NCBI GenBank assembly: GCA_016190205.1 | Contig: JACPQZ010000019.1 | Span: 1-12,923, forward strand | Length of the DNA: 12,923 bases | Direction of reading: 5' to 3' | Origin: Candidatus Omnitrophota bacterium | Lineage (GTDB): Bacteria; Omnitrophota; JACPQZ01 | Shown here: positions 1 through 6,743 of the stretch, piece after piece | Position numbering within the stretch: the stretch's first letter is position 1 | Layout of the letters: every line of letters starts with the position of its first letter | The notes under the pieces: generated by a model | What the model saw: the letters and a program-made list of their open reading frames with translations, nothing else | Databases searched by the model: none | Told to the model about the DNA's origin: nothing | Translations under genes and position numbers: made by a program

Positions 1-399
1 CGCGCTCGAATCGGGCCTCAAACAGCAGCCGTTCTCTTTCCCTCGCCGTCTGCGGAGAACACCTAAAACAGCCGAAGCGGCCTTCAGGGTCCAAGCCGGG
101 CATCTGTCTGGCAACGTCAGACCGACCCAAAGAGCAAACGGGCCGATCGCAGCCGGGGTCGGCGCCCTTCGGAGCGAACCTCATTTTTTGCGCAGCAAGG
201 TCCGCTGGCATGCCCCCAGGTGAGCGGTGCGCAAAAAATGCAGAGTGAGCGCCTCGCTGGGGCGCGAACGTTTCGCGAAGAAGGGTGCCGGCCCCGGGTG
301 CGGTATCCCGGATGCTTGAGATCGGCCCGCGCGGGGCTCGAGGGGCCGAGCCGGGCATTTGCCCCATAACTCAGGCCATGCATGGGCGCGAAATGTTGA
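1..399. other. Gene-poor region downstream of exbD
   Basis: I see no credible gene in this stretch. A minus-strand reading frame at 117-383 and two plus-strand frames open from the left edge (to about 223 and 248) have Arg/Pro/Ser-rich, low-information translations and lie across the palindromic element at 139-329, so I treat them as chance frames. Small hairpins are visible at 31-60 (GTTCTC/GAGAAC), 71-81 (GCCG/CGGC) and 335-352 (GGCTCG/CGAGCC). A near-identical 12-bp direct repeat, GCCGGGCATCTG at 95-106 and GCCGGGCATTTG at 350-361, brackets the structured element. The tail of a gene lying further left cannot be excluded. Confidence 0.6.
139..329. repeat. Nested multi-stem inverted-repeat element
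   Basis: Three stems nest inside one another. The outer stem is 139-148/320-329, a perfect 10 bp (CGGGCCGATC and its complement). The middle stem is 153-170/280-297, where 16 of 18 positions are complementary and both exceptions become G-U pairs in RNA. The inner stem is 182-194/228-240, a perfect 13 bp (CATTTTTTGCGCA). Two small hairpins, 248-258 (AGCG/CGCT) and 263-277 (CGCGAA/TTCGCG), sit between the middle and inner stems. The T-run comes before the inner stem and the A-run after it on both strands, which is the wrong order for an intrinsic terminator. It may be a structured RNA, a palindromic dispersed repeat or a non-autonomous mobile element; I do not recognise the family. Confidence 0.75.
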
Positions 400-843
400 T
401 TACGGTGTGTTATCTACGGGCTGGGCGCGGAGGGTGACGGCCGAGATCTTTTTGAGGCCTGCCTGCTTGGCCACGTCCAGGATCTCGATCACGAGCCCAT
501 ACCGGACCGCTTGATCGGCCCTCAAAACCAGGGTTTTATCAGGATCGCCGGCGGCCCCTTCGACGAGCCGCGCGGCCAGATCCCCGCGCTCGACAGGCTC
601 GTCATTCAGATAGACCTTCTCATCCCGGTCTATGCTCAAGGTCCAGGGTTTGGTCTGCGCGACCTCCGCGGACAACGACTTGGGCAGATCGAGCTGAATG
701 CGCGACTGCTCATCAAAGGTCGACGTGATCACAAAGAAAATGATGAGCATGAACATAACATCAATGAGCGAAGTGATGTTGATCGTAACTTTGCGCGCAG
801 TCCTGCGCCGGAGGGAAAAGGATGATCCCGCTTCTAAAATCAT
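400..843 (-). CDS. exbD: ExbD/TolR-family biopolymer transport protein
   Basis: This is the small subunit of a proton-driven inner-membrane motor (ExbB-ExbD or TolQ-TolR), which energises TonB- or TolA-type proteins that reach the outer membrane. The 147-residue length is normal for the family. A short basic cytoplasmic N-terminus (RRR at 12-14) precedes one membrane helix at about 20-42. That helix carries the conserved acidic residue Asp28 in the run SLIDVMF, the expected proton-carrying residue. The rest (about 44-147) is the periplasmic domain. The ATG overlaps the exbB stop by ATGA (840-843), so translation is probably coupled. It is the last gene of the run; a large palindromic element follows. 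ExbD and TolR cannot be separated by sequence alone, but the TonB-like gene just upstream of exbB favours an Exb role. Confidence 0.93.
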   Translation of the reverse strand: MILEAGSSFSLRRRTARKVTINITSLIDVMFMLIIFFVITSTFDEQSRIQLDLPKSLSAEVAQTKPWTLSIDRDEKVYLNDEPVERGDLAARLVEGAAGDPDKTLVLRADQAVRYGLVIEILDVAKQAGLKKISAVTLRAQPVDNTP

Positions 844-1475
844 GAGGTGACCTGCGGCAGGGAATCTGGGGCAGCGGATCCGTAGATCTTATGCAGCATA
901 ACCGTAATCTGGCGTTCCAACTCGATCACCAGGTCGTCTACCCGCTTGGCAAAGAAATTATAGGCGGCCAAGGCGGGGATGCCGATAAAGAGACCCGCTA
1001 TGGTGGTAATGAGTGCTTGGGAGATGCCTTTGGAAAGGACCTGCGCCTGACCCATGCCCATCTGCGTAATCACGTCAAAAATGTTGACCATCCCCAAGAC
1101 GGTGCCGAGGAGGCCGAGGAGCGGCGCGATCCCAGCCACCAGCTCAAGCATGAGAAGTCCGCGCTCCAGATCATGCGTCTCCCTGCGCCCCACGTTATAA
1201 AGAATCTGAACGCAGTCCTCACGCGGCCTTTTCCGGTTCATGACCCCTTGCGCCAACATACGGGATAGGGGGCTCGCATATTGCTGGCACGTCCTCAACA
1301 GGGTGTCCACCCGCTCCGATCCCTCCATGCGCAGGAGGGCCTCCGTGACGGCCGGGGGAAGCACGCGAGGGGTACGAAGGGCCCAGAAACGCTCGAGAAT
1401 CACCCCCAGCGCCAGCACCGATGAGAGGAGGAGCGGAATCATGACGGGACCACCGCGTATCAAATAGTCAATCAT
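840..1475 (-). CDS. exbB: ExbB/TolQ/MotA-family proton channel protein
   Basis: This is the large subunit of the proton channel that works with ExbD to power a TonB-type protein. The 211 residues fit the family. Membrane segments are expected at about 10-30, 105-132 and 155-178. The second and third hold the family hallmarks GLLGTVLGM and ALITTIAGLFIGIPALAAYN, with the polar Thr residues that line the channel. The cytoplasmic region between helices 1 and 2 (about 35-100) is charged. An AGGA ribosome site lies 6 nt before the ATG. A 122-nt spacer with a heptad-repeat hairpin separates it from the upstream TonB-like gene. The gene ends in an ATGA overlap with exbD. Confidence 0.94.
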   Translation of the reverse strand: MIDYLIRGGPVMIPLLLSSVLALGVILERFWALRTPRVLPPAVTEALLRMEGSERVDTLLRTCQQYASPLSRMLAQGVMNRKRPREDCVQILYNVGRRETHDLERGLLMLELVAGIAPLLGLLGTVLGMVNIFDVITQMGMGQAQVLSKGISQALITTIAGLFIGIPALAAYNFFAKRVDDLVIELERQITVMLHKIYGSAAPDSLPQVTS

Positions 1476-1500
1476 ATCGTTTCCTGGAGAGCAGCGTTAG

Positions 1501-1563
1501 TCGTGTGTGTTGAGTGGTGAGTGATGAGCCTGTGTCTCACCACACATCACACTCCACTCACGA
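1501..1563. repeat. Heptad-built imperfect hairpin between tonB-like gene and exbB
   Basis: The left arm reads TGAGTGG TGAGTGA TGAGCCT (1511-1531). The right arm reads CTCACCA CACATCA, then CACTCCA CTCACGA (1536-1563). Both arms are in 7-nt steps. They pair with each other: 1511-1517 with 1554-1560 (7 bp perfect) and 1521-1526 with 1545-1550 (6 bp perfect). The loop is too large and there is no U-tract, so it is not a standard terminator. It sits inside the probable operon, where it could alter expression of exbB-exbD relative to the upstream genes. Confidence 0.75.
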
Positions 1564-1597
1564 CAGGCGCAGTTTCTTAACCGGGATATGCAACATG

Positions 1598-2488
1598 CTA
1601 ATAATAATAGAAGGTAAAGAGGATGTCGAGCGTCTCTTCCCCATCAACGGTCTCAAAGCCCTCCGGCAGGGCGGCGAAGGGAGCGGCCTGCGAGATGGCA
1701 GCCAGTCCCAGGATCTTCAAGTACTCATCCCCGCGGTGCTCTAAGGCCTTGAGGTCGGAGATATGGCCATCGGGATGGACCTTAAAAGATACGACAGTCT
1801 TGCTGCTTGCGGCGAGGCGATTGTACTTAAATTCAACCAGGGGATACCACTCCTGCCAGATGCGCTTCTTGAGCTCACGGATGTAGGGCCCCAGATCATG
1901 CTCACGCGCGTCAAACGACCGTTCGCCCAATGCGCGGGCCCCGGCCTCACGGCGGGATACGGCCCTTTGGGCCATCTCCCCCTGTGGACCCGCTTCCTGC
2001 TGGGGTAAGGCGATCACTTCTGGCGTAGAAAACTGCTCCGGCATTTGGGTACTCATGGCCACACGGGCCAGGCTCACTGCCTCGGATTTTACTTCGGGTT
2101 CCTCTTGAAAAATCTGCCCAGCCTCACCGGCTTGCCCAGGCGGGGTGACCGGATTCGCCGGCAGATCCTCTTTACCGCCCCCAGACCCCGGTAACTCCGG
2201 GAGACTGCGCCAGTCTTCGTCCTCATAAGGCTCCTGGCTGGGCTCGTCCACCCGGCCCTCACCCTCTTCCTTATCGCTTGCCCTCTGGTTTTTGTCCGAT
2301 ATGAGATCCGTGGGTTTAAGAGGCGTTTGTTCTTCACCCGGCGATTCTATAAACTCAAATTCAAGCGCCGGCTCCGGCCGAGGGGGCGCGACCACAAAGG
2401 AACGCGCGAGACCCAGCTCCAGCGTAGAGACAAAGGCTACGTGTGCGAATAAGGAGGCGAGCATGGCAAGCCGAAGCGAGGGTTTCAT
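1598..2488 (-). CDS. TonB-family energy transducer
   Basis: Likely the periplasm-spanning partner of the ExbB-ExbD motor encoded just downstream. A short basic start is followed by one membrane helix at about 8-26. A long, low-complexity linker (about 30-195) is rich in Glu, Asp, Pro and Gly. The C-terminal domain (about 200-296) is TonB/TolA-like: YIRELKKRIWQEWYP at 202-216, then a VVSFKVHPDGHISDLKALE strand region, AAPFAALP at 268-275, and a final aromatic run FTFYYY. The linker is notably acidic rather than the Pro-Lys/Pro-Glu rod of classical TonB. The ATG overlaps the mdh stop by ATGA (2485-2488), implying coupling with mdh. TolA-like function is the alternative; the family call is firm, the exact partner in the outer membrane is unknown. 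Confidence 0.82.
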   Translation of the reverse strand: MKPSLRLAMLASLFAHVAFVSTLELGLARSFVVAPPRPEPALEFEFIESPGEEQTPLKPTDLISDKNQRASDKEEGEGRVDEPSQEPYEDEDWRSLPELPGSGGGKEDLPANPVTPPGQAGEAGQIFQEEPEVKSEAVSLARVAMSTQMPEQFSTPEVIALPQQEAGPQGEMAQRAVSRREAGARALGERSFDAREHDLGPYIRELKKRIWQEWYPLVEFKYNRLAASSKTVVSFKVHPDGHISDLKALEHRGDEYLKILGLAAISQAAPFAALPEGFETVDGEETLDILFTFYYY

Positions 2489-3411
2489 TTAAGCTGGAGC
2501 ATCCCCTTTCGAACAGACTCCGCAGATTTGTGCAGGGCCGCGAGCTCTTCCTGGGTGAGGTCCAGCTCCACAATGCGCTCGACCCCTTCGCGCCCGAGGA
2601 TGACCGGGACTCCGCAAAAGACATCCTTAAGACCATACTCCCCGTTCACCCGGACACAGCACGGGAGAAGCTGTTTTTCATCCTTGAGGATACTCTCCAC
2701 CATAATCGCAACCGAAGCGGCGGGCGCATAAAACGCGCTCCCTTGCTTGAGGAGCTTGACGACCTCCGCCCCGCCGTCACGGGTACGCTCTATCAAGGGC
2801 GCGATCTCTTTGGGGGAAAGGAACGAGTGGATGGGGATGCCGGAGACCGTCGCAAAGCGCTCGAGGGGCACCATGAGATCGCCGTGCCCCCCCAGAACCA
2901 TCGCGCTTACCTCTTTCACCGAAACACCCAGCTTCTGCGCAATAAAAAAGCGGAAGCGCGCGGAATCCAGGACGCCCGCCATCCCCATCACCCGTCGGTC
3001 ATCCCGGCTCGTCTCACGCCAAACGATGCTGGTCATGATATCGAGCGGATTGGAGACGACGATGACGATTGACCGGGGCGCGACCTGCTTGATTTTTTGG
3101 GCGACGCCTCGTACAATCTGGTTGTTCTTGGCTGCAAGGTCTTCGCGGCTCATCCCTGGAGTCCTCGCAAGGCCTGCCGTGATGACCACGATGTCACACC
3201 CCTCCATCCGCGCAAAATCATTGGATCCCTCCACACGTACATCAGCCCCCTCCAGCGGGGTCGATTGCGAAAGGTCCAAGGCCTTTCCCTGCGGCATTCC
3301 TTCAATGATGTCTATCATGACGCAGTCGGCAAGGCCCTTCTGAACGATGAGCTGGGCGGTCGTCGCGCCCACGTTCCCAGATCCAATGACCGCGACTTTA
3401 CGGCGAGACAT
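2485..3411 (-). CDS. mdh: Malate dehydrogenase, LDH-like type
   Basis: Interconverts malate and oxaloacetate with NAD in the TCA cycle. The 308 residues match the lactate-dehydrogenase-like MDH group. The nucleotide site GSGNVG is at 10-15. Asp34 ends the second strand (MID), which favours NAD over NADP. The mobile loop ARTPGMSR gives Arg83 and Arg89; an Arg at the first of these, in place of Gln, marks malate rather than lactate specificity. Asn121, Asp149, Arg152 and the catalytic His176 (in MVLGGHGD) are all in place. The gene lies 2 nt after icd and overlaps the TonB-like gene by 4 nt. An AGG 5 nt before the ATG serves as ribosome site. Confidence 0.96.
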   Translation of the reverse strand: MSRRKVAVIGSGNVGATTAQLIVQKGLADCVMIDIIEGMPQGKALDLSQSTPLEGADVRVEGSNDFARMEGCDIVVITAGLARTPGMSREDLAAKNNQIVRGVAQKIKQVAPRSIVIVVSNPLDIMTSIVWRETSRDDRRVMGMAGVLDSARFRFFIAQKLGVSVKEVSAMVLGGHGDLMVPLERFATVSGIPIHSFLSPKEIAPLIERTRDGGAEVVKLLKQGSAFYAPAASVAIMVESILKDEKQLLPCCVRVNGEYGLKDVFCGVPVILGREGVERIVELDLTQEELAALHKSAESVRKGMLQLK

Positions 3412-3413
3412 AA

Positions 3414-4517
3414 CTACCTGGCCCTTCTGACGGGCTGTCTCATGCGCCGCACGATGGCTTCCCCCATCTCACGGGTCCCCACGGCCGTTGGGTCGTTCCG
3501 GTCCGCCTTCATGTCATAGGTCACATCCTTGCCTTCCCGGATAACATCCGCGACCGCGCGCTCAAGCCGGTCCGCCGCCTCTTTTTCCCCGATATGCCGC
3601 AGCATCAAGACCCCCGAGAGGATGAGGGCCGTGGGATTTACCTTATTGAGACCCTTATACTTGGGGGCGCTGCCGTGGGTGGCCTCAAAAAGGGCCACAC
3701 CCCCCGCGCCTATATTGGCACCCGGCGCCACGCCAAGCCCCCCCACGAGTCCCGCGCACAGATCGGACAAGATATCTCCATACAAATTGGGAAGCACCAG
3801 GACGTCATAGAGCTCCGGCTTCTGTACGAGCTGCATGCACATGTTATCTACTATCCGGTCTTCGAACTCGATATCCGTATAACCCCTGGCCACTTGGCGG
3901 GCGACTTCCAGAAAGAGTCCGTCCGTATATTTCATGATGTTGGCCTTATGCACGGCCGTCACCTTCTTGCGCTTGTATTCGCGCGCATAATCAAACGCAA
4001 AACGCACGATCCGTTCTGTCCCCGTCACGGAAATAGGCTTGATGCTTATCCCCGAATCGCGCCGGATCACTGAACCCGAGAGCTTCTTGATCTCATCCAA
4101 GAGACTCAAGGTTTCCTTCTTCCCCTTCTCAAATTCAATACCCGCGTAGAGATCCTCGGTATTCTCCCTAACGATCACAAGATCAATGTTCTCATATCTC
4201 GACCGGACACCTTCGTACGACTTGCAGGGCCTCAAACAGGCGTAGAGATCGAGCTCTTTTCTTAAAGCCACGTTCACGCTTCGAAAGCCAGTGCCCACGG
4301 GAGTGGTGATGGGGGCCTTGATGGCCACCTTATTCCGGCGGACGGACTCAACCACTTCTTTGGGAAGCGGTGTCCCTTTCTCTTCCATAATGTCCACGCC
4401 TGCGTCCTGTATCTCCCAGTCGATAGAAACCCCGGTGGCATCCAGACATTCTCGCGTAGTCTCTGCCAGGCTTGGACCCGTGCCGTCACCTCGTATCAAA
4501 GTTATCTTGTAAGACAT
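3414..4517 (-). CDS. icd: Isocitrate dehydrogenase (isocitrate/isopropylmalate dehydrogenase family)
   Basis: Oxidative decarboxylation of isocitrate to 2-oxoglutarate. Ser80, Asn82, Arg86 and Arg96 in the [16 protein letters not shown] region form the isocitrate-binding pattern; isopropylmalate dehydrogenases lack this Ser-x-Asn. Arg117, Tyr124 (VRENTEDLY), Lys191 (HKANIMK), Asp224, Asp248 and Asp252 complete the catalytic and metal site. The cofactor loop reads [13 protein letters not shown], with Lys286, Tyr287 and Val293 in the places used by NADP enzymes such as E. coli Icd; Tyr334 also fits, but the position of E. coli Arg395 is Ala338. The 367-residue length is that of the shorter, NAD-IDH/IPMDH-like enzymes. 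A strong AAGGAGG is 14 nt before the ATG, longer than usual, but the N-terminus is canonical. Homoisocitrate dehydrogenase is a less likely alternative. Confidence 0.9.
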   Translation of the reverse strand: MSYKITLIRGDGTGPSLAETTRECLDATGVSIDWEIQDAGVDIMEEKGTPLPKEVVESVRRNKVAIKAPITTPVGTGFRSVNVALRKELDLYACLRPCKSYEGVRSRYENIDLVIVRENTEDLYAGIEFEKGKKETLSLLDEIKKLSGSVIRRDSGISIKPISVTGTERIVRFAFDYAREYKRKKVTAVHKANIMKYTDGLFLEVARQVARGYTDIEFEDRIVDNMCMQLVQKPELYDVLVLPNLYGDILSDLCAGLVGGLGVAPGANIGAGGVALFEATHGSAPKYKGLNKVNPTALILSGVLMLRHIGEKEAADRLERAVADVIREGKDVTYDMKADRNDPTAVGTREMGEAIVRRMRQPVRRAR

Positions 4518-4546
4518 GTTGGTTTACGTTCCCTCCTTTGTTTCGG

Positions 4547-5068
4547 TTACGAACGGTTAGTAACTGATTCCAAATTGAGTAACTTTTTTTTCCACCGCCG
4601 GCCGGCCGAGTACCCGCCCAGCCCGCCGTCACCCCGGACGACACGGTGGCACGGAATCACCAGGGGAAGAGGGTTGCGGCTCAACGCGGAACCCACGGCG
4701 CGGGCCGCCCCCCGATATCCCGCGCGGCGCGCCAGCTCCCCGTAACTTATGACACGTCCATACGGGACGCGGGCCAGGGTCTTGAGGATCTTGCGGTCGA
4801 AGCGGCCTAACCCGCTCCAATCGATCGGACACCGGAACAACACCCGCTGGCCTTCAAAGTATCTCCTCAAATCATGTTCGAACCGCCGACGGGATGGTTG
4901 AGCAGGCTGGGATCCCGGAAAGCTTTTCCGAATACGGGCCACCGCGCTTTTCTCCGTACCCCGGGGCAAAAAGAGAGAGGCGAGCCGACTCCCATATTGA
5001 ACAAGACCCGCACAGCCGAAGCGCGTTTGAACGAGTCGATAGTAAACTTTATTCAGCGCCTTGTTCAT
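4547..5068 (-). CDS. ogt: Methylated-DNA--protein-cysteine methyltransferase
   Basis: Repairs O6-alkylguanine by moving the alkyl group irreversibly to its own cysteine. The 173 residues have a divergent N-terminal domain (about 1-85) and the conserved DNA-binding domain (about 88-165). In the latter, VPYGRVISYGELARRAG (101-117) is the helix-turn-helix region with Tyr109, Arg123 matches the arginine finger (AARAVG), Asn132 precedes the active-site motif, and Cys140 is the acceptor in IPCHRVV. GGYSAG (151-156) is the usual substrate-pocket loop. The chosen ATG lies inside the end of the upstream coiled-coil gene (20-nt overlap). The gene is 29 nt upstream of icd. No regulatory Ada-type N-terminal zinc domain is present, so it is the stand-alone Ogt/AGT type. 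Confidence 0.95.
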   Translation of the reverse strand: MNKALNKVYYRLVQTRFGCAGLVQYGSRLASLFLPRGTEKSAVARIRKSFPGSQPAQPSRRRFEHDLRRYFEGQRVLFRCPIDWSGLGRFDRKILKTLARVPYGRVISYGELARRAGYRGAARAVGSALSRNPLPLVIPCHRVVRGDGGLGGYSAGRRWKKKLLNLESVTNRS

Positions 5069-5411
5069 CCAGACCCGAACGGGTATCCCGCGGCGGAGAC
5101 TTTTTTCTGAATAGCTCCTCCAGCATCACGATCTGCCGGTCTTCTTCGGTTTCCTTCTCGATGCGCTTCAAGAGCTTCTTGAGCTGCTTGCTCGTCATAC
5201 CCAAATGTTCCACACAAATGTAGGTGAGGACGCGGGTGTTGATGTTGATCTGCACCTCCGCATCCTGCATACGCTCCATTAATTCCGTCACCTTTTCCCA
5301 GAGCTTGTCCCGGTGCTTTTTCTGATAGTCCAATTCGGACTTTAAAATCTCAAGCTGGCCCTCTATCTCCTTCAGCCGCTCCGCGGGCTCGCTGGCCGCC
5401 TTTGCCTTCAT
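5049..5411 (-). CDS. Small coiled-coil protein of unknown function
   Basis: I do not recognise a family. The 120-residue product is highly charged and has no signal peptide or membrane helix. Residues about 8-52 read as a long amphipathic coiled coil (ERLKEIEGQLEILKSELDYQ onward). A short hydrophobic patch, NTRVLTYICVEHLGMT, follows at about 58-73. A second charged helix (KQLKKLLKRIEKETEEDRQ, about 76-94) comes next, and the tail is Lys/Arg-rich and polar. It begins 3 nt after ald and overlaps the ogt start by 20 nt, so it is clearly part of the operon. Its helix-patch-helix build would suit an oligomerising or scaffold protein; that is only inference. Confidence 0.8.
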   Translation of the reverse strand: MKAKAASEPAERLKEIEGQLEILKSELDYQKKHRDKLWEKVTELMERMQDAEVQININTRVLTYICVEHLGMTSKQLKKLLKRIEKETEEDRQIVMLEELFRKKSPPRDTRSGLDEQGAE

Positions 5412-5414
5412 CTC

Positions 5415-6536
5415 TTATGCCCCCTTAAGAGCCGCCTCAATGGGAACAGCCCGGGTCTTCACGATCTCCGCCAGGGCCGGATAGGTCACCCGGCCGCCCG
5501 CCGCGTTGATCCCCATGGCAATGGGGCGGTGATTGACGGCGGCCTCCTTGATCCCCTCTTCCGCAATGCGCCGCACGTAGGGAAACGTGGCGTTCGTAAG
5601 CGCATAGGTAGATGTCCCCGCCACCGCGCCGGGCATGTTCGTTACGCCATAGTACACGACCCCGTTCAGACAAAAGGTCGGGTGACCGTGGGTGGTAGGG
5701 CGGGATCCTTCCGTGCACCCCCCCTGATCGATGGCGACATCCACGACCACGCTCCCTTTTCTCATTTTTTTAAGCATCCTGTGCGTGACAAGTATGGGGG
5801 CCCGCGCCCCGTGCCGGAGCGCGGCTCCAATGACAAGGTCCGCTTGAGCCACCGCCGATTCCACCGCCAGCCAATCGCTCATTTCGGTAGAGACGTTCGC
5901 GGGCATGACGTCGGCTAGATACCGAAGCCGGTCGAGGTTGATGTCCATAATGACCACCCGCGCTCCGAGGCCGGCCGCCACGCGGGCGGCGTTCGAGCCC
6001 ACCACCCCTCCCCCCAGCACCACGACCCGCGCGGGGCTCACGCCCGGCACTCCCCCCAGCAAAATCCCCCTGCCCTCCATGGGGCGCTCCAGGCACTTGG
6101 CTCCCTCCTGCACCGCCATACGGCCTGCTACCTCGCTCATGGGCGTGAGGAGCGGGAGACGCCCTTCAAAATCCTCCACAGTTTCATAGGCGATCGAAGT
6201 AACCTTGAGCTTGAGCATGGCCTTGAGCAAGGGGGGATTAGCCGCGAAGTGGAAAAAACAGAAGACGCCCTGCCCCGAGCGCAAATAACGCCATTGGGAC
6301 TCGGGGGGCTCCTTCACCCTGGCGACCAGCTCGGCCCGCCGATAGACATCGGCCGCCCTTTGGACTATCTCTCCCCCCACGCGGGTGTACGCGCCGTCCG
6401 GGATGTTACTGCCGAGCCCCGCCCCTTTTTCGATCAGCACGCGGTGGCCGTCCTCGACCAACTGCTTGACCCCGGCCGGAACAAGACCCACCCGGTACTC
6501 GTATTCCATAATTTCCTTAGGTACGCCGATCACCAT
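5415..6536 (-). CDS. ald: Alanine dehydrogenase
   Basis: NAD-dependent interconversion of L-alanine with pyruvate and ammonia. The 373 residues are full length. The substrate and catalytic residues of the family are all in their usual places: Arg15 (YRVG), Lys75 (VKEP), His96 (FHFAAN) and Asp270 (VDVAIDQGG). The nucleotide-binding glycine motif GGGVVG is at 175-180, and NMPGAV at 300-305 is typical. The motif normally read as PRTST is AGTST here, a modest deviation. It is the first gene of the ald-to-tonB run and has an extended -10 promoter-like site 79-87 nt upstream. The ribosome site is ambiguous: GGAGG lies 13 nt before the ATG, or AGGA suits the adjacent GTG (codon 2). Confidence 0.96.
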   Translation of the reverse strand: MVIGVPKEIMEYEYRVGLVPAGVKQLVEDGHRVLIEKGAGLGSNIPDGAYTRVGGEIVQRAADVYRRAELVARVKEPPESQWRYLRSGQGVFCFFHFAANPPLLKAMLKLKVTSIAYETVEDFEGRLPLLTPMSEVAGRMAVQEGAKCLERPMEGRGILLGGVPGVSPARVVVLGGGVVGSNAARVAAGLGARVVIMDINLDRLRYLADVMPANVSTEMSDWLAVESAVAQADLVIGAALRHGARAPILVTHRMLKKMRKGSVVVDVAIDQGGCTEGSRPTTHGHPTFCLNGVVYYGVTNMPGAVAGTSTYALTNATFPYVRRIAEEGIKEAAVNHRPIAMGINAAGGRVTYPALAEIVKTRAVPIEAALKGA

Positions 6537-6557
6537 GTCCTAGCGAGCCCTCCACGT

Positions 6558-6585
6558 GCATCGTGCATCGTGCTTCGTGCTTCGT
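6558..6585. repeat. Heptad array GCATCGT/GCTTCGT, left arm of inverted pair
   Basis: Four tandem 7-bp units: GCATCGT twice, then GCTTCGT twice. Together with the array at 6698-6725 it forms an inverted repeat: 6573-6585 is perfectly complementary to 6702-6714, and the match continues with only two mismatches to 6561/6726. The array lies in the leader of ald, between the promoter-like site and the start codon. Confidence 0.85.
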
Positions 6586-6614
6586 AAAAAATCAAAAAAC
6601 CCGCCCTTATATAA

Positions 6615-6623
6615 ATTATACCA
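6615..6623 (-). promoter_or_regulatory. Extended -10 promoter-like site for the ald operon
   Basis: On the minus strand the site reads TGGTATAAT, a consensus -10 hexamer with the TGN extension. It is the best promoter match in the gap before ald. No good -35 hexamer is seen at 16-18 nt upstream, which an extended -10 can tolerate. Transcription would start near 6608 and produce a leader of about 70 nt carrying two T-runs and the GCTTCGT-type heptads. Confidence 0.5.
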
Positions 6624-6650
6624 TTCACAACACAACTCCCTACGACCCAT

Positions 6651-6694
6651 GCGTCGCGAAAGGGCCGGCAGCAAAGCCAAATGATTTGCGACGC
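6651..6694. repeat. Short inverted repeat GCGTCGC/GCGACGC
   Basis: Perfect 7-bp arms at 6651-6657 and 6688-6694, between the two heptad arrays. An alternative inner pairing GCAAA/TTTGC (6671-6675/6685-6689) is also possible. It lies just upstream of the promoter-like site and could be an operator or part of a larger fold. No regulator is assigned. Confidence 0.5.
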
Positions 6695-6697
6695 GCG

Positions 6698-6725
6698 AAG
6701 CACGAAGCACGAAGAACGAAGCACG
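6698..6725. repeat. Heptad array AAGCACG, right arm of inverted pair
   Basis: Four tandem 7-bp units: AAGCACG, AAGCACG, AAGAACG, AAGCACG. This is the reverse complement of the GCTTCGT-type array at 6558-6585. It begins 18 nt beyond the stop of the TMTC/TPR gene, so the pair could form a long stem enclosing about 115 nt. Confidence 0.85.
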
Positions 6726-6743
6726 ACAGAAGCTTTTTTCCAG

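Noticed and set aside
182-240. Intrinsic terminator for exbD
   Set aside because: The perfect stem has its T-run before and A-run after on either strand, the reverse of a terminator with a trailing U-tract, and the loop is 33 nt.
117-383. Minus-strand reading frame of 88 codons
   Set aside because: Arg/Pro/Ser-rich translation with no domain, lying right across the nested stems; palindromic GC-rich DNA readily gives long chance frames. Kept open only if the same translation recurs with synonymous changes in relatives.
3414-4517. 3-isopropylmalate dehydrogenase (leuB)
   Set aside because: The Ser80-x-Asn82 substrate pattern and Lys-Tyr cofactor loop fit isocitrate dehydrogenase, and no leucine genes are adjacent.
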